From assembly GCF_000316625.1 (NCBI RefSeq), contig NC_019676.1, positions 3,428,501-3,492,500 on the forward strand: DNA of 64,000 nt, written 5' to 3'. Both the position numbers and the translations under genes were made by a program. Source of the DNA: Nostoc sp. PCC 7107 (lineage in GTDB: Bacteria > Cyanobacteriota > Cyanobacteriia > Cyanobacteriales > Nostocaceae). This document shows, in pieces, positions 38,518 through 47,300 of this stretch. The number at the start of each line of letters is the position of its first letter. The first letter of the stretch is position 1. The notes under the pieces were generated by a model that did not search any database, had not been told where the DNA came from, and saw only the letters and a list, made by a program, of their open reading frames with translations.

Positions 38518-39531
38518 TTATTGCCAATGTTTGGGATATTCGAGGTAGTCTGGCAGAATAGTGGTGCGATCACCATTCGCTGAATTAATCTGCCATTGTT
38601 CTAGGTTTTTGACTTTCCGAAGATTTGTTGTTTGTAACATTGTTTCTTCCAATATTGCACCTTTTAGGTTAGCTTCTTCCAATATTGCACCTTGTAAATT
38701 AGCTCCTACAAGAATTGTACTTTGTAAGTTAGCTGCCAGAAAGGTAGCGTTTTGTAGTTTTGCAAAACTTAGGAATGTTTCTTGAAGGTTAGTTCCGCTA
38801 AAAATCGCTTCTTCTAAGTCAGCACCAATAAGCATAGCTTTATAAAGGTTAGCTCCATTTAAAATAATTCTTTTTAGCTTTCCTTCATTTAGATTTGCTC
38901 TCCTGATATCAACACGAGATATGTTTAACCTTTGATTGTTTGGTTCATTATTACAATTACGCCGTCCAATAATAGTAAGGGTTGCTTGAATGTCTGTACT
39001 AAGTTTTGGTTGTTCTGATATTCTTGCCTCATGCTCTTTTTTCAAAGGAGCATTCTCTCTCACAAACGCCGTAAGAATTTCCATAATTGTCCAGTGGTCT
39101 TTTGGGGAATCCTGAGCAATTCTCTCTAACGTATAAATTGCACCTAACCGCACTTCAATCTTTTCGCTTCCAAGCTGTTCAATTGCTTTGGCAAAGCGTT
39201 CTGTAATTTGTTTATCTTCGGCTATTACAGCATTCTTGAGTGCAGCTTCAGCATTTTTTAAGGCAGCTTTGGCACTTTCATTCGCAGCCATAGCACTTTT
39301 GTCCATAGCTTCCGCACGCTTGGCTGCATAAAAAGCGTTAATAAATACAGCGATTCCTGCAAAAATTGTTCCGGTAGTTGTTAAGGCTTTAATTCCGTAA
39401 TCTAACCTCTGTTCTGTTGTTAAACCTTCAATGTTAACAAAGGCTAAAAAAACGGCAGCTAAAACCAGAATAAATATAATTGGTAAGACTATTAACCAAG
39501 TTCTCAAAGCGTCTGTATTATTTTCAGACAT
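38518..39531 (-). CDS. Membrane-anchored pentapeptide-repeat protein
   Basis: 337 residues. Two N-terminal membrane helices (TWLIVLPIIFILVLAAVFLA, then TTTGTIFAGIAVFINAFYAA), an Ala/Lys-rich coiled coil (residues 70-110), a middle domain with RLGAIYTLERIAQDSPKDHW typical of cyanobacterial pentapeptide proteins, then about 18 A(D/N)LXX-type repeats from ~210 to 310 (ANLYKAMLIGADLEEAIFSG and similar) forming a right-handed quadrilateral beta helix. Exact role unknown; similar proteins sit in the inner or thylakoid membrane. Confidence 0.88.
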   Translation of the reverse strand: MSENNTDALRTWLIVLPIIFILVLAAVFLAFVNIEGLTTEQRLDYGIKALTTTGTIFAGIAVFINAFYAAKRAEAMDKSAMAANESAKAALKNAEAALKNAVIAEDKQITERFAKAIEQLGSEKIEVRLGAIYTLERIAQDSPKDHWTIMEILTAFVRENAPLKKEHEARISEQPKLSTDIQATLTIIGRRNCNNEPNNQRLNISRVDIRRANLNEGKLKRIILNGANLYKAMLIGADLEEAIFSGTNLQETFLSFAKLQNATFLAANLQSTILVGANLQGAILEEANLKGAILEETMLQTTNLRKVKNLEQWQINSANGDRTTILPDYLEYPKHWQ

Positions 39532-39664
39532 AGATAATTTAATATTTTTGTGCTGTTGATGATAGTATCAAAAGCTCACGCAAAGGCGCAAAGTATTTTT
39601 TTATTTTTACTTTTACTTACAAAAAATATCATTCCTACTTTTGCAAAAATCAATCTTCTGTATC

Positions 39665-40009
39665 TTAATCTAATTCATGTCGATACTTTTCTATAGCTTC
39701 AAGTACTTGCTCAAATTGTGGGTCATCTTTAAAAACTCCAGCCATTGCTAACCAGGGGTTTTTCTGATCAGTGGAGGGCAATTTTACAGATAAAGAAACA
39801 ACTTCTGCACCAGCCAGATGGGTTTCTAGACGTTGTTGAAGTTCAGTTAATGCAGTAGTGCGATCGCTTGCTTCTACTTGCAATTCTGGCAAACCTGGAA
39901 CAGTGGCAATAGTTCTACCATCTGCTTGTTGCTTAACAATAACATTGACTGAAATTTCGTGATTATTTTGGCTACTTGGAGATTTAGCTGAGGGAAAGGA
40001 ATTTACCAT
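39665..40009 (-). CDS. Small HicB-fold-like protein of unknown function
   Basis: 114 residues. After a disordered Ser-rich start, ISVNVIVKQQADGRTIATVP followed by GLPELQVEASDRTTALTELQ resembles the partial RNase H (HicB-like) fold. The tail KNPWLAMAGVFKDDPQFEQV is a motif seen in small cyanobacterial antitoxin-like proteins. No HicA-type toxin lies next to it, so an orphan antitoxin or unrelated role remains open. Confidence 0.6.
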   Translation of the reverse strand: MVNSFPSAKSPSSQNNHEISVNVIVKQQADGRTIATVPGLPELQVEASDRTTALTELQQRLETHLAGAEVVSLSVKLPSTDQKNPWLAMAGVFKDDPQFEQVLEAIEKYRHELD

Positions 40010-40036
40010 AATTTTTGATACTTTTTATATTTGATA

Positions 40037-40169
40037 CGCAATGTGCGACTTTATCTCAAACCTAACCCCCAACCCCTTCCCTTGTAGGGAAGGGGAGTAA
40101 GAATTAAAGCCTCTCTCCGTTGCGGGGAGAGGTTTGGAGAGGGGTTTTAAAAATAAGTTGCACATCGCG
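40037..40169. mobile_element. MITE-like 133-bp element
   Basis: Imperfect 15-bp terminal inverted repeats (CGCAATGTGCGACTT / complement of AAGTTGCACATCGCG, 13 of 15 match) flank two inner GC-rich palindromes (CCCCTTCCCT...AGGGAAGGGG and CTCTCC...GGAGAG). No ORF. The inner sequence resembles a dispersed repeat of cyanobacterial genomes. Confidence 0.65.
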
Positions 40170-40210
40170 TTTTGATTGTAAATGAGTCCAAATAAATATC
40201 GTAAACAAAC

Positions 40211-41428
40211 TCAACTAAAAAACTTCTCCACGCAACGGGCGAATATTTCCACACCCATTGGTAAAACAGTTTCATCAAAATCAAATCGCGGATGATGATG
40301 AGGATAAGCTAAATCTTTTTCTGGATTAGCAGAACCAAGGAAGAAGTAACAGCCGGGAACTTCTTGTAAGAAGAAAGACATATCTTCGCCGCCCATTGTT
40401 TGGCATTCTGGGACAATTCCTACAGGCGTTTCTACTTCTTCTTCGGCAATCGATCGCACTAATTCTGCAATCCTCGCATCGTTAATTACGGGAGGATATA
40501 AACTTGTATATTCTAAGTCATATTTTGCATCGTGACTCTGACAAACTCCAGCAATTATTTGCTCAATGCGCTGTTGAAAAAAGCCGGCAAATTCTGGGTT
40601 AAAATACCGCACTGTGCCTTTCATATTGGCGGTGTCAGCAATGACATTATGGGCTGTACCTGCGTGAAGTGAGCCAACAGTCACCACTGCGGAATCTATG
40701 GGGTTAACATTCCGGGCGACAATGGTTTGTAAGGCGTTGACAATTTGGGCTGCAACTACAATTGAATCAACGGTTTGATGGGGAATTGCGCCGTGTCCAC
40801 CTTTGCCGAAAATTGTGCAGTTGAATAACTCGACAGCCGCCATCAATGCACCAGCACGGACACCGACAGTTCCCAAAGGGAGATTATTCCACAGGTGTAA
40901 ACCAATAATCGCATCCACATCAGGGTTTTTCAGCACCCCAGCCTCAATCATCGGTTTTGCACCTCCTGGCCCTTCTTCGGCTGGCTGGAAGATGATTTTC
41001 ACAGTCCCCGCAAAGTCTTCTCGATGCTGCTGGAGATAGTATGCTGTACCTAATGCGATCGCTGTATGTCCATCATGTCCACAAGCGTGCATTACTCCAT
41101 CATGCTGCGATTTATACGGTACTTCGTTCAATTCTTGAATGGGTAAAGCATCCATATCCGCCCGAATTGCTAGTACTTTTTGAGTGCTGAGTTTAGTACC
41201 TTTAATAGTGGCGACAATTCCAGTTTTTGCAATACCAGTTTGATGTTCAATTCCCCATGCTTGCAACTTACCTGAGACAAACTCAGCCGTCAGTTTTTCT
41301 TGAAAGCCTAATTCTGGTTGTTGATGTAACCGCCGCCGCCACTCTACTAATTGTGGTTGCAATGTGCGAATTGAGAGTCGCACACGGGATAAGTCAACAG
41401 AATAAGAATTGGGAAATGTGGAAACCAT
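40211..41428 (-). CDS. M20 family amidohydrolase (N-acyl-amino-acid / IAA-conjugate hydrolase type)
   Basis: Di-metal peptidase-fold enzyme of 405 residues that removes acyl groups from amino acids. WRRLHQQPELGFQE at the N-terminus, IRADMDALPIQE, MHACGHDGHTAIALGTA (metal ligands), FQPAEEGPGGAKPMIEAG (catalytic Glu and metal Glu), the dimerisation domain around GKGGHGAIPHQTVDSI, and YPHHHPRFDFDE with the last metal His. Native substrate cannot be stated. Monocistronic, minus strand. Confidence 0.93.
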   Translation of the reverse strand: MVSTFPNSYSVDLSRVRLSIRTLQPQLVEWRRRLHQQPELGFQEKLTAEFVSGKLQAWGIEHQTGIAKTGIVATIKGTKLSTQKVLAIRADMDALPIQELNEVPYKSQHDGVMHACGHDGHTAIALGTAYYLQQHREDFAGTVKIIFQPAEEGPGGAKPMIEAGVLKNPDVDAIIGLHLWNNLPLGTVGVRAGALMAAVELFNCTIFGKGGHGAIPHQTVDSIVVAAQIVNALQTIVARNVNPIDSAVVTVGSLHAGTAHNVIADTANMKGTVRYFNPEFAGFFQQRIEQIIAGVCQSHDAKYDLEYTSLYPPVINDARIAELVRSIAEEEVETPVGIVPECQTMGGEDMSFFLQEVPGCYFFLGSANPEKDLAYPHHHPRFDFDETVLPMGVEIFARCVEKFFS

Positions 41429-41489
41429 TGTGACAACAAACTGCTAGGAGACGGCTGAGATTGGGTTATGTTCTCAGTTTAATAGTTCC

Positions 41490-42182
41490 TTAAATATTTA
41501 GCGCCTCTAAATTTAAATTAGATGCAGCTTGAGCCAGTTTGTCCAAATCTGCTGGGTTCTCAAAATATGGCAAGCAACCTAAAACCGGGATGTGTGTAAA
41601 TGATTGTATTACCTCTGGTGGTGTCCAGTCGGTAAGCTCTGCATCGGTACGGGGTTGAATGCAGTTCAGTACAATACCTATCAGATTAACTTTGCACTGT
41701 CTCGCTAAAGCCACATTCGCCACGGCTTGCGAAATTCCACCTAATCTAACTGGAACTACCAAGACAGTAGGTAAACGCCATTCACCAGCGATATCAGCCA
41801 CTGTTAACTCGTTAGTCATGGGTGAACCTAACCCACCAGCAGATTCTACCAAGAGAAATTCATAGCGCGATCGCATTTCACACAATGTTTTCCACACCAC
41901 AGCTAAATCCACTGGGCGATTTTCTCTAGCTGCGGCGATGGGTGGCGCTAAAGGCGCTTGAAAATACAAAGGTGTAATTTCTGCTGGCGATTGTTCTAGC
42001 TTAAACAGATTTTGATACCACTCGCGATCGCCAATTCCCGATTGTATTGGCTTCATAATTCCCCAGTGGCGCTGCGGATAATATTTTTGCCAATAAGCGG
42101 CCAATGCTGTAGTTAAAACAGTTTTGCCAGCTTCCGTATCAGTTCCAGTAATTAGTAATGTATTCAACAATCTGTTTTGCAA
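41490..42182 (-). CDS. bioD: Dethiobiotin synthetase
   Basis: ATP-dependent ring closure of 7,8-diaminopelargonate with CO2 to dethiobiotin. There are 230 residues. The P-loop is TGTDTEAGKTVLTTALAAYW, KPIQSG the substrate Lys region, LVESAGGLGSPMTNELTVAD the Mg/substrate loop, and VVPVRLGGISQAVANVALAR the later core. No other bio genes are in the window, so the pathway is scattered as is usual in cyanobacteria. Confidence 0.95.
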   Translation of the reverse strand: MQNRLLNTLLITGTDTEAGKTVLTTALAAYWQKYYPQRHWGIMKPIQSGIGDREWYQNLFKLEQSPAEITPLYFQAPLAPPIAAARENRPVDLAVVWKTLCEMRSRYEFLLVESAGGLGSPMTNELTVADIAGEWRLPTVLVVPVRLGGISQAVANVALARQCKVNLIGIVLNCIQPRTDAELTDWTPPEVIQSFTHIPVLGCLPYFENPADLDKLAQAASNLNLEALNI

Positions 42183-42336
42183 ATAGATAACAAGTAACAG
42201 ATGACGTTACGAGACGTAAATATAGCGCATTTCATGAATTCGTAGCAAATTCTCAGCGTACCTTTGCGCTTACCTCCGCGCCCCTCAGCGTTGAAATTTC
42301 AACCCTCAATTCACCATAATTGTACGCAAAACCGTA

Positions 42337-44076
42337 CTAAGGAGTACTCTGTAAATCAGGCGTTGGTTGATCCGTGCTATTGATAGGCGGTTGATTGTCG
42401 TTAGTACCGGGAATTATTGGTGTAGATGTTGGTGTTGGCGTAAATGCTGGTGGAAATGTTGGTGTTGGCGTTGGTGTAAATGTTGGCGTTGGTGTTGGTG
42501 TTACTGTTGGTGTTACTGTTGGTGTTACTGTTGGTGTTACTGTTGGTGTAGCTGTTGGTATAGGTTGAAGTGGGTTTTCTAACGCCACCCTGAGATTATA
42601 ATCACTTTCACTAACTCCAGATGTCAGATTTAATTGCACAGTATATCTACCACTAGTCGGTAATATTCCCGTATAAGAGCTTACTTGTTGAGCGCTACTA
42701 TCAAGTACTTGGCGATTAGGACTTAACACAGTTAGAGAAATACCGGTTCCTTGTTCCAGCACTGTAGTTAACTTAGCTCCAGCTTGGCCAAAAAAGGTAT
42801 ATTCCATAATTTGCCCAGCTTTAAGAGCATTTTCGACTGTCGCTGTGTTCGCTGCATCCAATCTCAGGCGCTTACTAGTAATAGTTGGTTCCGTATTACT
42901 GGGCGTAGCTGTCCCGAATGTTGTACCCCCAGAAATAACTGGTGAAGGAAAAGTCTGAGGTGCAGGTGGTGTTGTCTCCGGTTGTCCATTAGATTGGCTG
43001 CGAATTGAACTCACCAGCGCCCAAGAACCAAAACCCGCCAAGATAACTACCGCACTACCAATTGCACCCAGCGCTAAAGGATTATCTAACACAGAGTTAG
43101 AAGAACGACTGGGGGGAATTACAGGGTCAGGTCGGTTAGATGATTGGGGTGGAATGGCATCGGGACGACGACCAACCGCAATTGTTTGAAAATTTGATAC
43201 CTCTGGCGCTGCTGCTACTCCAGGTTGCTCGACAAATTGCAATGCTTGGATAACCTCAGCCGCACTTTGATAGCGATCGCTCGGCAAAGAGTGTAACATC
43301 CGATTAATTACCTGGGATAATTGCGGATTCACTCTGACAGATTTTTGCCAAGTCCAGGTAAGCTGAGTTTCATCAAACAACTCAGACGGTTCTTTACCAG
43401 TTAATAAAACTATCGCCGTCACCGCTAAAGCATACAAATCACTACTAGGGTAGGCGCGTCCGGTTTGCATTTGCTCATTGGGAGAATAGCCCAATTTGCC
43501 CACACTGGTAACATTGACATTTGTCTCAGGAGTTTGCAAGCGCGTTGCTAGTTCTTTGACTACGCCAAAATCAATTAACACTGGTAAGCGATCGCTATCT
43601 CGTAAAATAATATTTTCCGGCGAAATATCACGGTGGATAATGCCACGACTGTGAATGTGTTCTAATACAGGTAGGAGCGATCGCAACAACTGTAATACAT
43701 CTGGTTCAGAGAAAGTTTGACCTACAGATTGTTTCTCAATTAGTAAATCTCGATAAGTCTTACCCGCAGCATAATCTTCCACTAAAAATAAACGATGGTC
43801 TTGCTCAAATCTTTCGCGGAACTTAGGGACTTGCGGATGTTCAATTTGATATAAAATCGTCGCTTCTCGCTGAAAAAGTTCTTGGGCTTTTTCCCAAGCA
43901 CCAGCCCCTACTGCGATCGGAATTAATTCTTTAATTGCACAAAGTTCGTTAAACCGACGCTGATCTTCGGCTAAATAAGTTCTGCCGAATCCACCCTGTC
44001 CCAGGATTTGAATTATCCGATAACGGTTTTGTAAGACAGTACCAATTGTAATTGGGGGTTGCATAAATAAATTCAA
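42337..44076 (-). CDS. Eukaryotic-type serine/threonine protein kinase with Pro-Thr repeat tail
   Basis: 579 residues from 44076 (an ATG four codons later is equally possible). Kinase domain residues ~15-280: Gly-rich loop LGQGGFGRTYLAED, catalytic HRDISPENIIL, DFGVVKE, APE equivalent GYSPNEQM. One transmembrane helix follows (NPLALGAIGSAVVILAGFGSW), then an extracytoplasmic part with a beta-sandwich PPC-like domain (SGRYTVQLNLTSGVSESDYNLRV) and a C-terminal (TPTV)n tail encoded by 12-bp DNA repeats (42480-42550). Typical cyanobacterial membrane STPK; substrates unknown. Confidence 0.93.
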   Translation of the reverse strand: MNLFMQPPITIGTVLQNRYRIIQILGQGGFGRTYLAEDQRRFNELCAIKELIPIAVGAGAWEKAQELFQREATILYQIEHPQVPKFRERFEQDHRLFLVEDYAAGKTYRDLLIEKQSVGQTFSEPDVLQLLRSLLPVLEHIHSRGIIHRDISPENIILRDSDRLPVLIDFGVVKELATRLQTPETNVNVTSVGKLGYSPNEQMQTGRAYPSSDLYALAVTAIVLLTGKEPSELFDETQLTWTWQKSVRVNPQLSQVINRMLHSLPSDRYQSAAEVIQALQFVEQPGVAAAPEVSNFQTIAVGRRPDAIPPQSSNRPDPVIPPSRSSNSVLDNPLALGAIGSAVVILAGFGSWALVSSIRSQSNGQPETTPPAPQTFPSPVISGGTTFGTATPSNTEPTITSKRLRLDAANTATVENALKAGQIMEYTFFGQAGAKLTTVLEQGTGISLTVLSPNRQVLDSSAQQVSSYTGILPTSGRYTVQLNLTSGVSESDYNLRVALENPLQPIPTATPTVTPTVTPTVTPTVTPTPTPTFTPTPTPTFPPAFTPTPTSTPIIPGTNDNQPPINSTDQPTPDLQSTP

Positions 44077-44919
44077 ATTTAATCATAACTGAATACACAG
44101 CCCTCACAAAGCTGAGTCTGGAGGACACAATACATAGAATTGACTCAAGAATTCTTCTTTGAGGTGTGCTGTCAGGGTTTGAGGAGTTTGCACCTTGCGC
44201 CCCTAAATTTCTTTACCCTCATCCTCATAAAGTTGTGAACCCATCACTCCAACCTTTGATTTTTCATTTTCATACGTAAGTTACACGACAATGACCTGCG
44301 GCGATATTCTACCCTAAGAAAAGGAATAATCGTATTCAAATTTCCATCTGATTACCAAAACCACAAGAAAGCTGGCTTAGATAGCAAAAGAGCAATCATG
44401 CACTTCCCTTTCTGCGCCCTCTGGATAACTCCCATAAACCACAATCTAGAATTTATAGTTTCCCAACTAATTTTGCAGATTTGAAAATTTTTCTCCAATT
44501 TATAATCCAAAAATTTAGTTTGTCAGTTTATAATTTTGTAGCTGATATCATAAAATATTCTTCTACCCCAGAAGAATTTAATTTTGGGTATTTCTACTGT
44601 CTGAGTTCCTGTTCTACTTCACTTAAGCTGAAAAGAGTTGGACTCATTAATCAATACAGTTGGTAGGAGCATTACTCTCCCAGACTAAATCTAGAGGAAA
44701 TTTGAGTTGTTGAGAACAACTCAACTATGGGGCTAACTTACACACTATAGGTCAGTTACGAATTCGATGGTTTGTTTACCACTAAAGACTTAAAAATGGA
44801 CTGATGGTAGCTCTATTGAGAAATGTTTAAAGTTTTTATGAAAGCTTAAATAAAACTTACAGATGTTTATTTAGCCTATTCCGGTTAAATCTGGTAAATA
44901 TCTAAATGATAATCTCGCC
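44077..44919. other. Long intergenic region upstream of prs
   Basis: 843 bp. No credible gene (a 61-codon frame at 44481 has no SD and no recognisable sequence). A perfect 10-bp inverted repeat, TTGAGTTGTT-GAG-AACAACTCAA, lies at 44702-44724 and could be a regulatory hairpin or operator. The prs promoter must lie here, giving a possible long leader. Confidence 0.5.
44702..44724. promoter_or_regulatory. Perfect palindrome upstream of prs
   Basis: TTGAGTTGTT and AACAACTCAA separated by GAG, about 200 bp before the prs start. No U tract on either side, so an operator or mRNA hairpin is more likely than a terminator. Confidence 0.4.
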
Positions 44920-45936
44920 ATGAATGCACTTCGAGGATCTGCTGTGCTCAGTTCTGCCGCTTTAAAGGTGCAGCCAGCTGCAACAGGACTAACTGAAAAC
45001 CACCGCCTGCGGCTATTTTCTGGCTCTGCCAATATACAACTGTCTCAAGAAGTCGCTCGTTACCTGGGGATGGACTTGGGGCCAATGATTCGCAAAAGAT
45101 TTGCGGATGGAGAACTTTATGTTCAAATCCAAGAATCTATTCGAGGTTGTGATGTCTACTTAATCCAGCCATCTTGTCAACCAGTTAACGACCACTTAAT
45201 GGAATTGCTGATTATGATTGATGCCTGTCGTCGGGCTTCGGCTAGACAGGTAACAGCAGTTCTTCCATATTATGGCTATGCTCGTGCCGATCGCAAAACC
45301 GCAGGACGAGAATCAATTACAGCCAAATTGGTTGCCAATCTGATTACAGAATCAGGCGCAGCTCGCGTTGTGGCAATGGATCTGCACGCTGCTCAAATTC
45401 AGGGTTACTTCGATATACCCTTTGATCATGTCTACGGTTCGCCAGTGATACTCGATTATTTGGCTAGTAAACAACTCCATGATTTGGTAGTTGTTTCTCC
45501 TGATGTCGGTGGTGTAGCACGGGCGAGAGCATTTGCCAAAAAACTGAATGATGCCCCACTTGCCATTATTGACAAACGCCGTCAAGCTCATAATGTAGCG
45601 GAAGTCTTGAACGTTATCGGCGATGTCAAAGGCAAAACAGCCGTTTTGGTAGACGACATGATCGACACAGGCGGAACCATTGCAGCAGGAGCCAGGTTGC
45701 TGCGCGAAGAAGGAGCGCGTCAGGTATACGCCTGTGCTACTCATGCAGTCTTCTCTCCTCCAGCTATTGAACGGTTATCTAGCGGCTTGTTTGAGGAAGT
45801 CATCGTTACCAACACGATCCCCCTACCAGAAGACAAGCGCTTTCCGCAATTAGTAGTGCTTTCCGTGGCTAATCTTTTAGGAGAAACCATCTGGCGGATT
45901 CACGAAGATACCTCTGTAAGTAGTATGTTCCGTTAG
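44920..45936 (+). CDS. prs: Ribose-phosphate pyrophosphokinase (PRPP synthetase)
   Basis: Makes PRPP from ribose-5-phosphate and ATP, feeding PurF and other phosphoribosyltransferases. There are 338 residues, longer than E. coli Prs by about 20 N-terminal residues. RLFSGSANIQLSQEVARYLG, the ATP region KRFADGELYVQIQESIRG, RADRKTAGRESITAKL (flexible loop), MDLHAAQIQGYFDIP and the PRPP signature VLVDDMIDTGGTIAAGA are visible. Monocistronic. Confidence 0.97.
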   Translation: MNALRGSAVLSSAALKVQPAATGLTENHRLRLFSGSANIQLSQEVARYLGMDLGPMIRKRFADGELYVQIQESIRGCDVYLIQPSCQPVNDHLMELLIMIDACRRASARQVTAVLPYYGYARADRKTAGRESITAKLVANLITESGAARVVAMDLHAAQIQGYFDIPFDHVYGSPVILDYLASKQLHDLVVVSPDVGGVARARAFAKKLNDAPLAIIDKRRQAHNVAEVLNVIGDVKGKTAVLVDDMIDTGGTIAAGARLLREEGARQVYACATHAVFSPPAIERLSSGLFEEVIVTNTIPLPEDKRFPQLVVLSVANLLGETIWRIHEDTSVSSMFR

Positions 45937-45944
45937 CCAAAAAA

Positions 45945-45968
45945 AGACTGTCACTCAGGTTACAGTCT
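45945..45968. other. Hairpin after prs
   Basis: AGACTGT and ACAGTCT form a 7-bp stem 9 nt past the prs stop. The oligo-A before the stem means a U tract exists only when read on the minus strand, so its role as the prs terminator is uncertain. Confidence 0.5.
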
Positions 45969-46121
45969 GGCGTAAATAAACATTAAATTTTGAAGTATGA
46001 AGTCAGAAAGCTTTTCTCCTTCGTGCTTCAATTTTTACTTTTAGGGCATTTTACGAACCACACCAAGCACAGAGGAAAAGCCTAAAATTGAAGTGTCCAC
46101 CCAGGTTGGTATAGCATCATC

Positions 46122-46697
46122 ATGAACAGCGAAAAAGTAACTCTACAGCCTTGGTACACTGTCACTGATGAAGAATTAATGTTGATGAGTTCGCAAAATC
46201 CAGAACTGCGGTTTGAACGTAACGCTGATGGAACAATAGAAACTATGCCACCAACTGGGGGAATTTCGGGAAATAGAGAAATTAAAGCAGGAGCGTATTT
46301 GCTGGCTTGGGTAGAAAGTCAAGATTTAGGGGAAGTTTTTGGGCCAAGCACAGGTTTCAAATTAGCAAATACAGCTGTGAAATCACCTGATGCTGCTTTC
46401 GTTGCAAAAGGACGCTTACCAGAAAATTGGGATCAGCAAGAAGATGCGTTTATTAACCTAGCACCAGACTTTGTAATCGAAATTCGTTCTAAAAATGACA
46501 GCTTGCCAAAACTCAAAGCGAAGATGGCAGAATATATTGCCAATGGTGTGCAGTTAGGCTGGTTAATTGACCGCCAAAATCAGCAAGCTTTCGTTTATCG
46601 TCGTGATGGTTCCATCACCCAGTACCCAGCGACAGCAATTTTAAATGGTGAAGATGTTGTACCTGGATTTACATTGCCTTTAGCAAAACTATTGTAA
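46122..46697 (+). CDS. Uma2-family (DUF820) endonuclease-fold protein
   Basis: 191 residues, first of a tandem pair. VTDEELMLMSSQNPELRFER, IETMPPTGGISGNREIKAGA, AVKSPDAAFVAK (active-site Asp), APDFVIEIRSKNDSLPKLKA (E-x-R core) and GVQLGWLIDRQNQQAFVYRR are the usual blocks. The next Uma2 gene begins 14 bp later, preceded by AAAGGAGTAACTGCTG (SD). Confidence 0.92.
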   Translation: MNSEKVTLQPWYTVTDEELMLMSSQNPELRFERNADGTIETMPPTGGISGNREIKAGAYLLAWVESQDLGEVFGPSTGFKLANTAVKSPDAAFVAKGRLPENWDQQEDAFINLAPDFVIEIRSKNDSLPKLKAKMAEYIANGVQLGWLIDRQNQQAFVYRRDGSITQYPATAILNGEDVVPGFTLPLAKLL

Positions 46698-46711
46698 AGG
46701 AGTAACTGCTG

Positions 46712-47284
46712 ATGACACTCTCAACTCAAATATCTGCAAACCTTTCTTTAGGAGAGTTTCTCAACTTACCAGAAACTAAACCAGCTAGTGAATATTTAGA
46801 CGGACGCATTTACCAAAAACCAATGCCCCAAGGAAAACATAGTATTCTGCAAACTGAGCTATCATCAACAATTAATCAGCTTGGTAAATCACGTAAGCTA
46901 ACTTTAGCCTTAACCGAGTTACGTTGCACTTTTGGTGGACGTTCTTTAGTTCCAGATATTGCCGTTTTTGAATGGTCACGCATCCCAATTGATGAAGACG
47001 GAGAAATCGCAAATAAATTTGAAAGCTACCCAGATTGGACTATTGAAATCCTATCACCAGACCAATCTCCTAACCGAGTAATTAATAAAATTATTTTTTG
47101 TATTAATCAAGGAACTAAATTAGGTTGGTTTATTGACCCTAATGATAAATCAGTGATGATATTCCAACCAAATCAGTTGCCAGAAGTCAAGTATGATACT
47201 GATATTTTACCTGTTTTAAATGTGTTAGGAGATTGGCAAATAAAAGCAGCAGATATTTTTAGTTGGTTGAAAGTTAATTCATAG
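46712..47284 (+). CDS. Uma2-family (DUF820) endonuclease-fold protein
   Basis: 190 residues, second of the pair and only distantly similar to the first, so the pair is not a recent duplication. LSLGEFLNLPETKPASEYLD, GRSLVPDIAVFEWSRIPI (active-site Asp), PDWTIEILSPDQSPNRVINK (core) and GTKLGWFIDPNDKSVMIFQP. Probably co-transcribed with the preceding gene. Confidence 0.92.
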   Translation: MTLSTQISANLSLGEFLNLPETKPASEYLDGRIYQKPMPQGKHSILQTELSSTINQLGKSRKLTLALTELRCTFGGRSLVPDIAVFEWSRIPIDEDGEIANKFESYPDWTIEILSPDQSPNRVINKIIFCINQGTKLGWFIDPNDKSVMIFQPNQLPEVKYDTDILPVLNVLGDWQIKAADIFSWLKVNS

Positions 47285-47300
47285 ATAAAAAACTTCCGAT

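Noticed and set aside
42367-42582. Cys/Trp-rich plus-strand frame (CWCYCWCYCW)
   Set aside because: Antisense of the (TPTV)n DNA repeat of the Ser/Thr kinase tail.
44481-44666. 61-codon plus-strand frame upstream of prs
   Set aside because: No SD, AT-driven composition, no recognisable sequence; treated as intergenic.
45945-45968. Hairpin after prs as an intrinsic terminator
   Set aside because: The oligo-A precedes the stem on the plus strand and there is no U tract after it, so it is listed as a hairpin without a terminator call.
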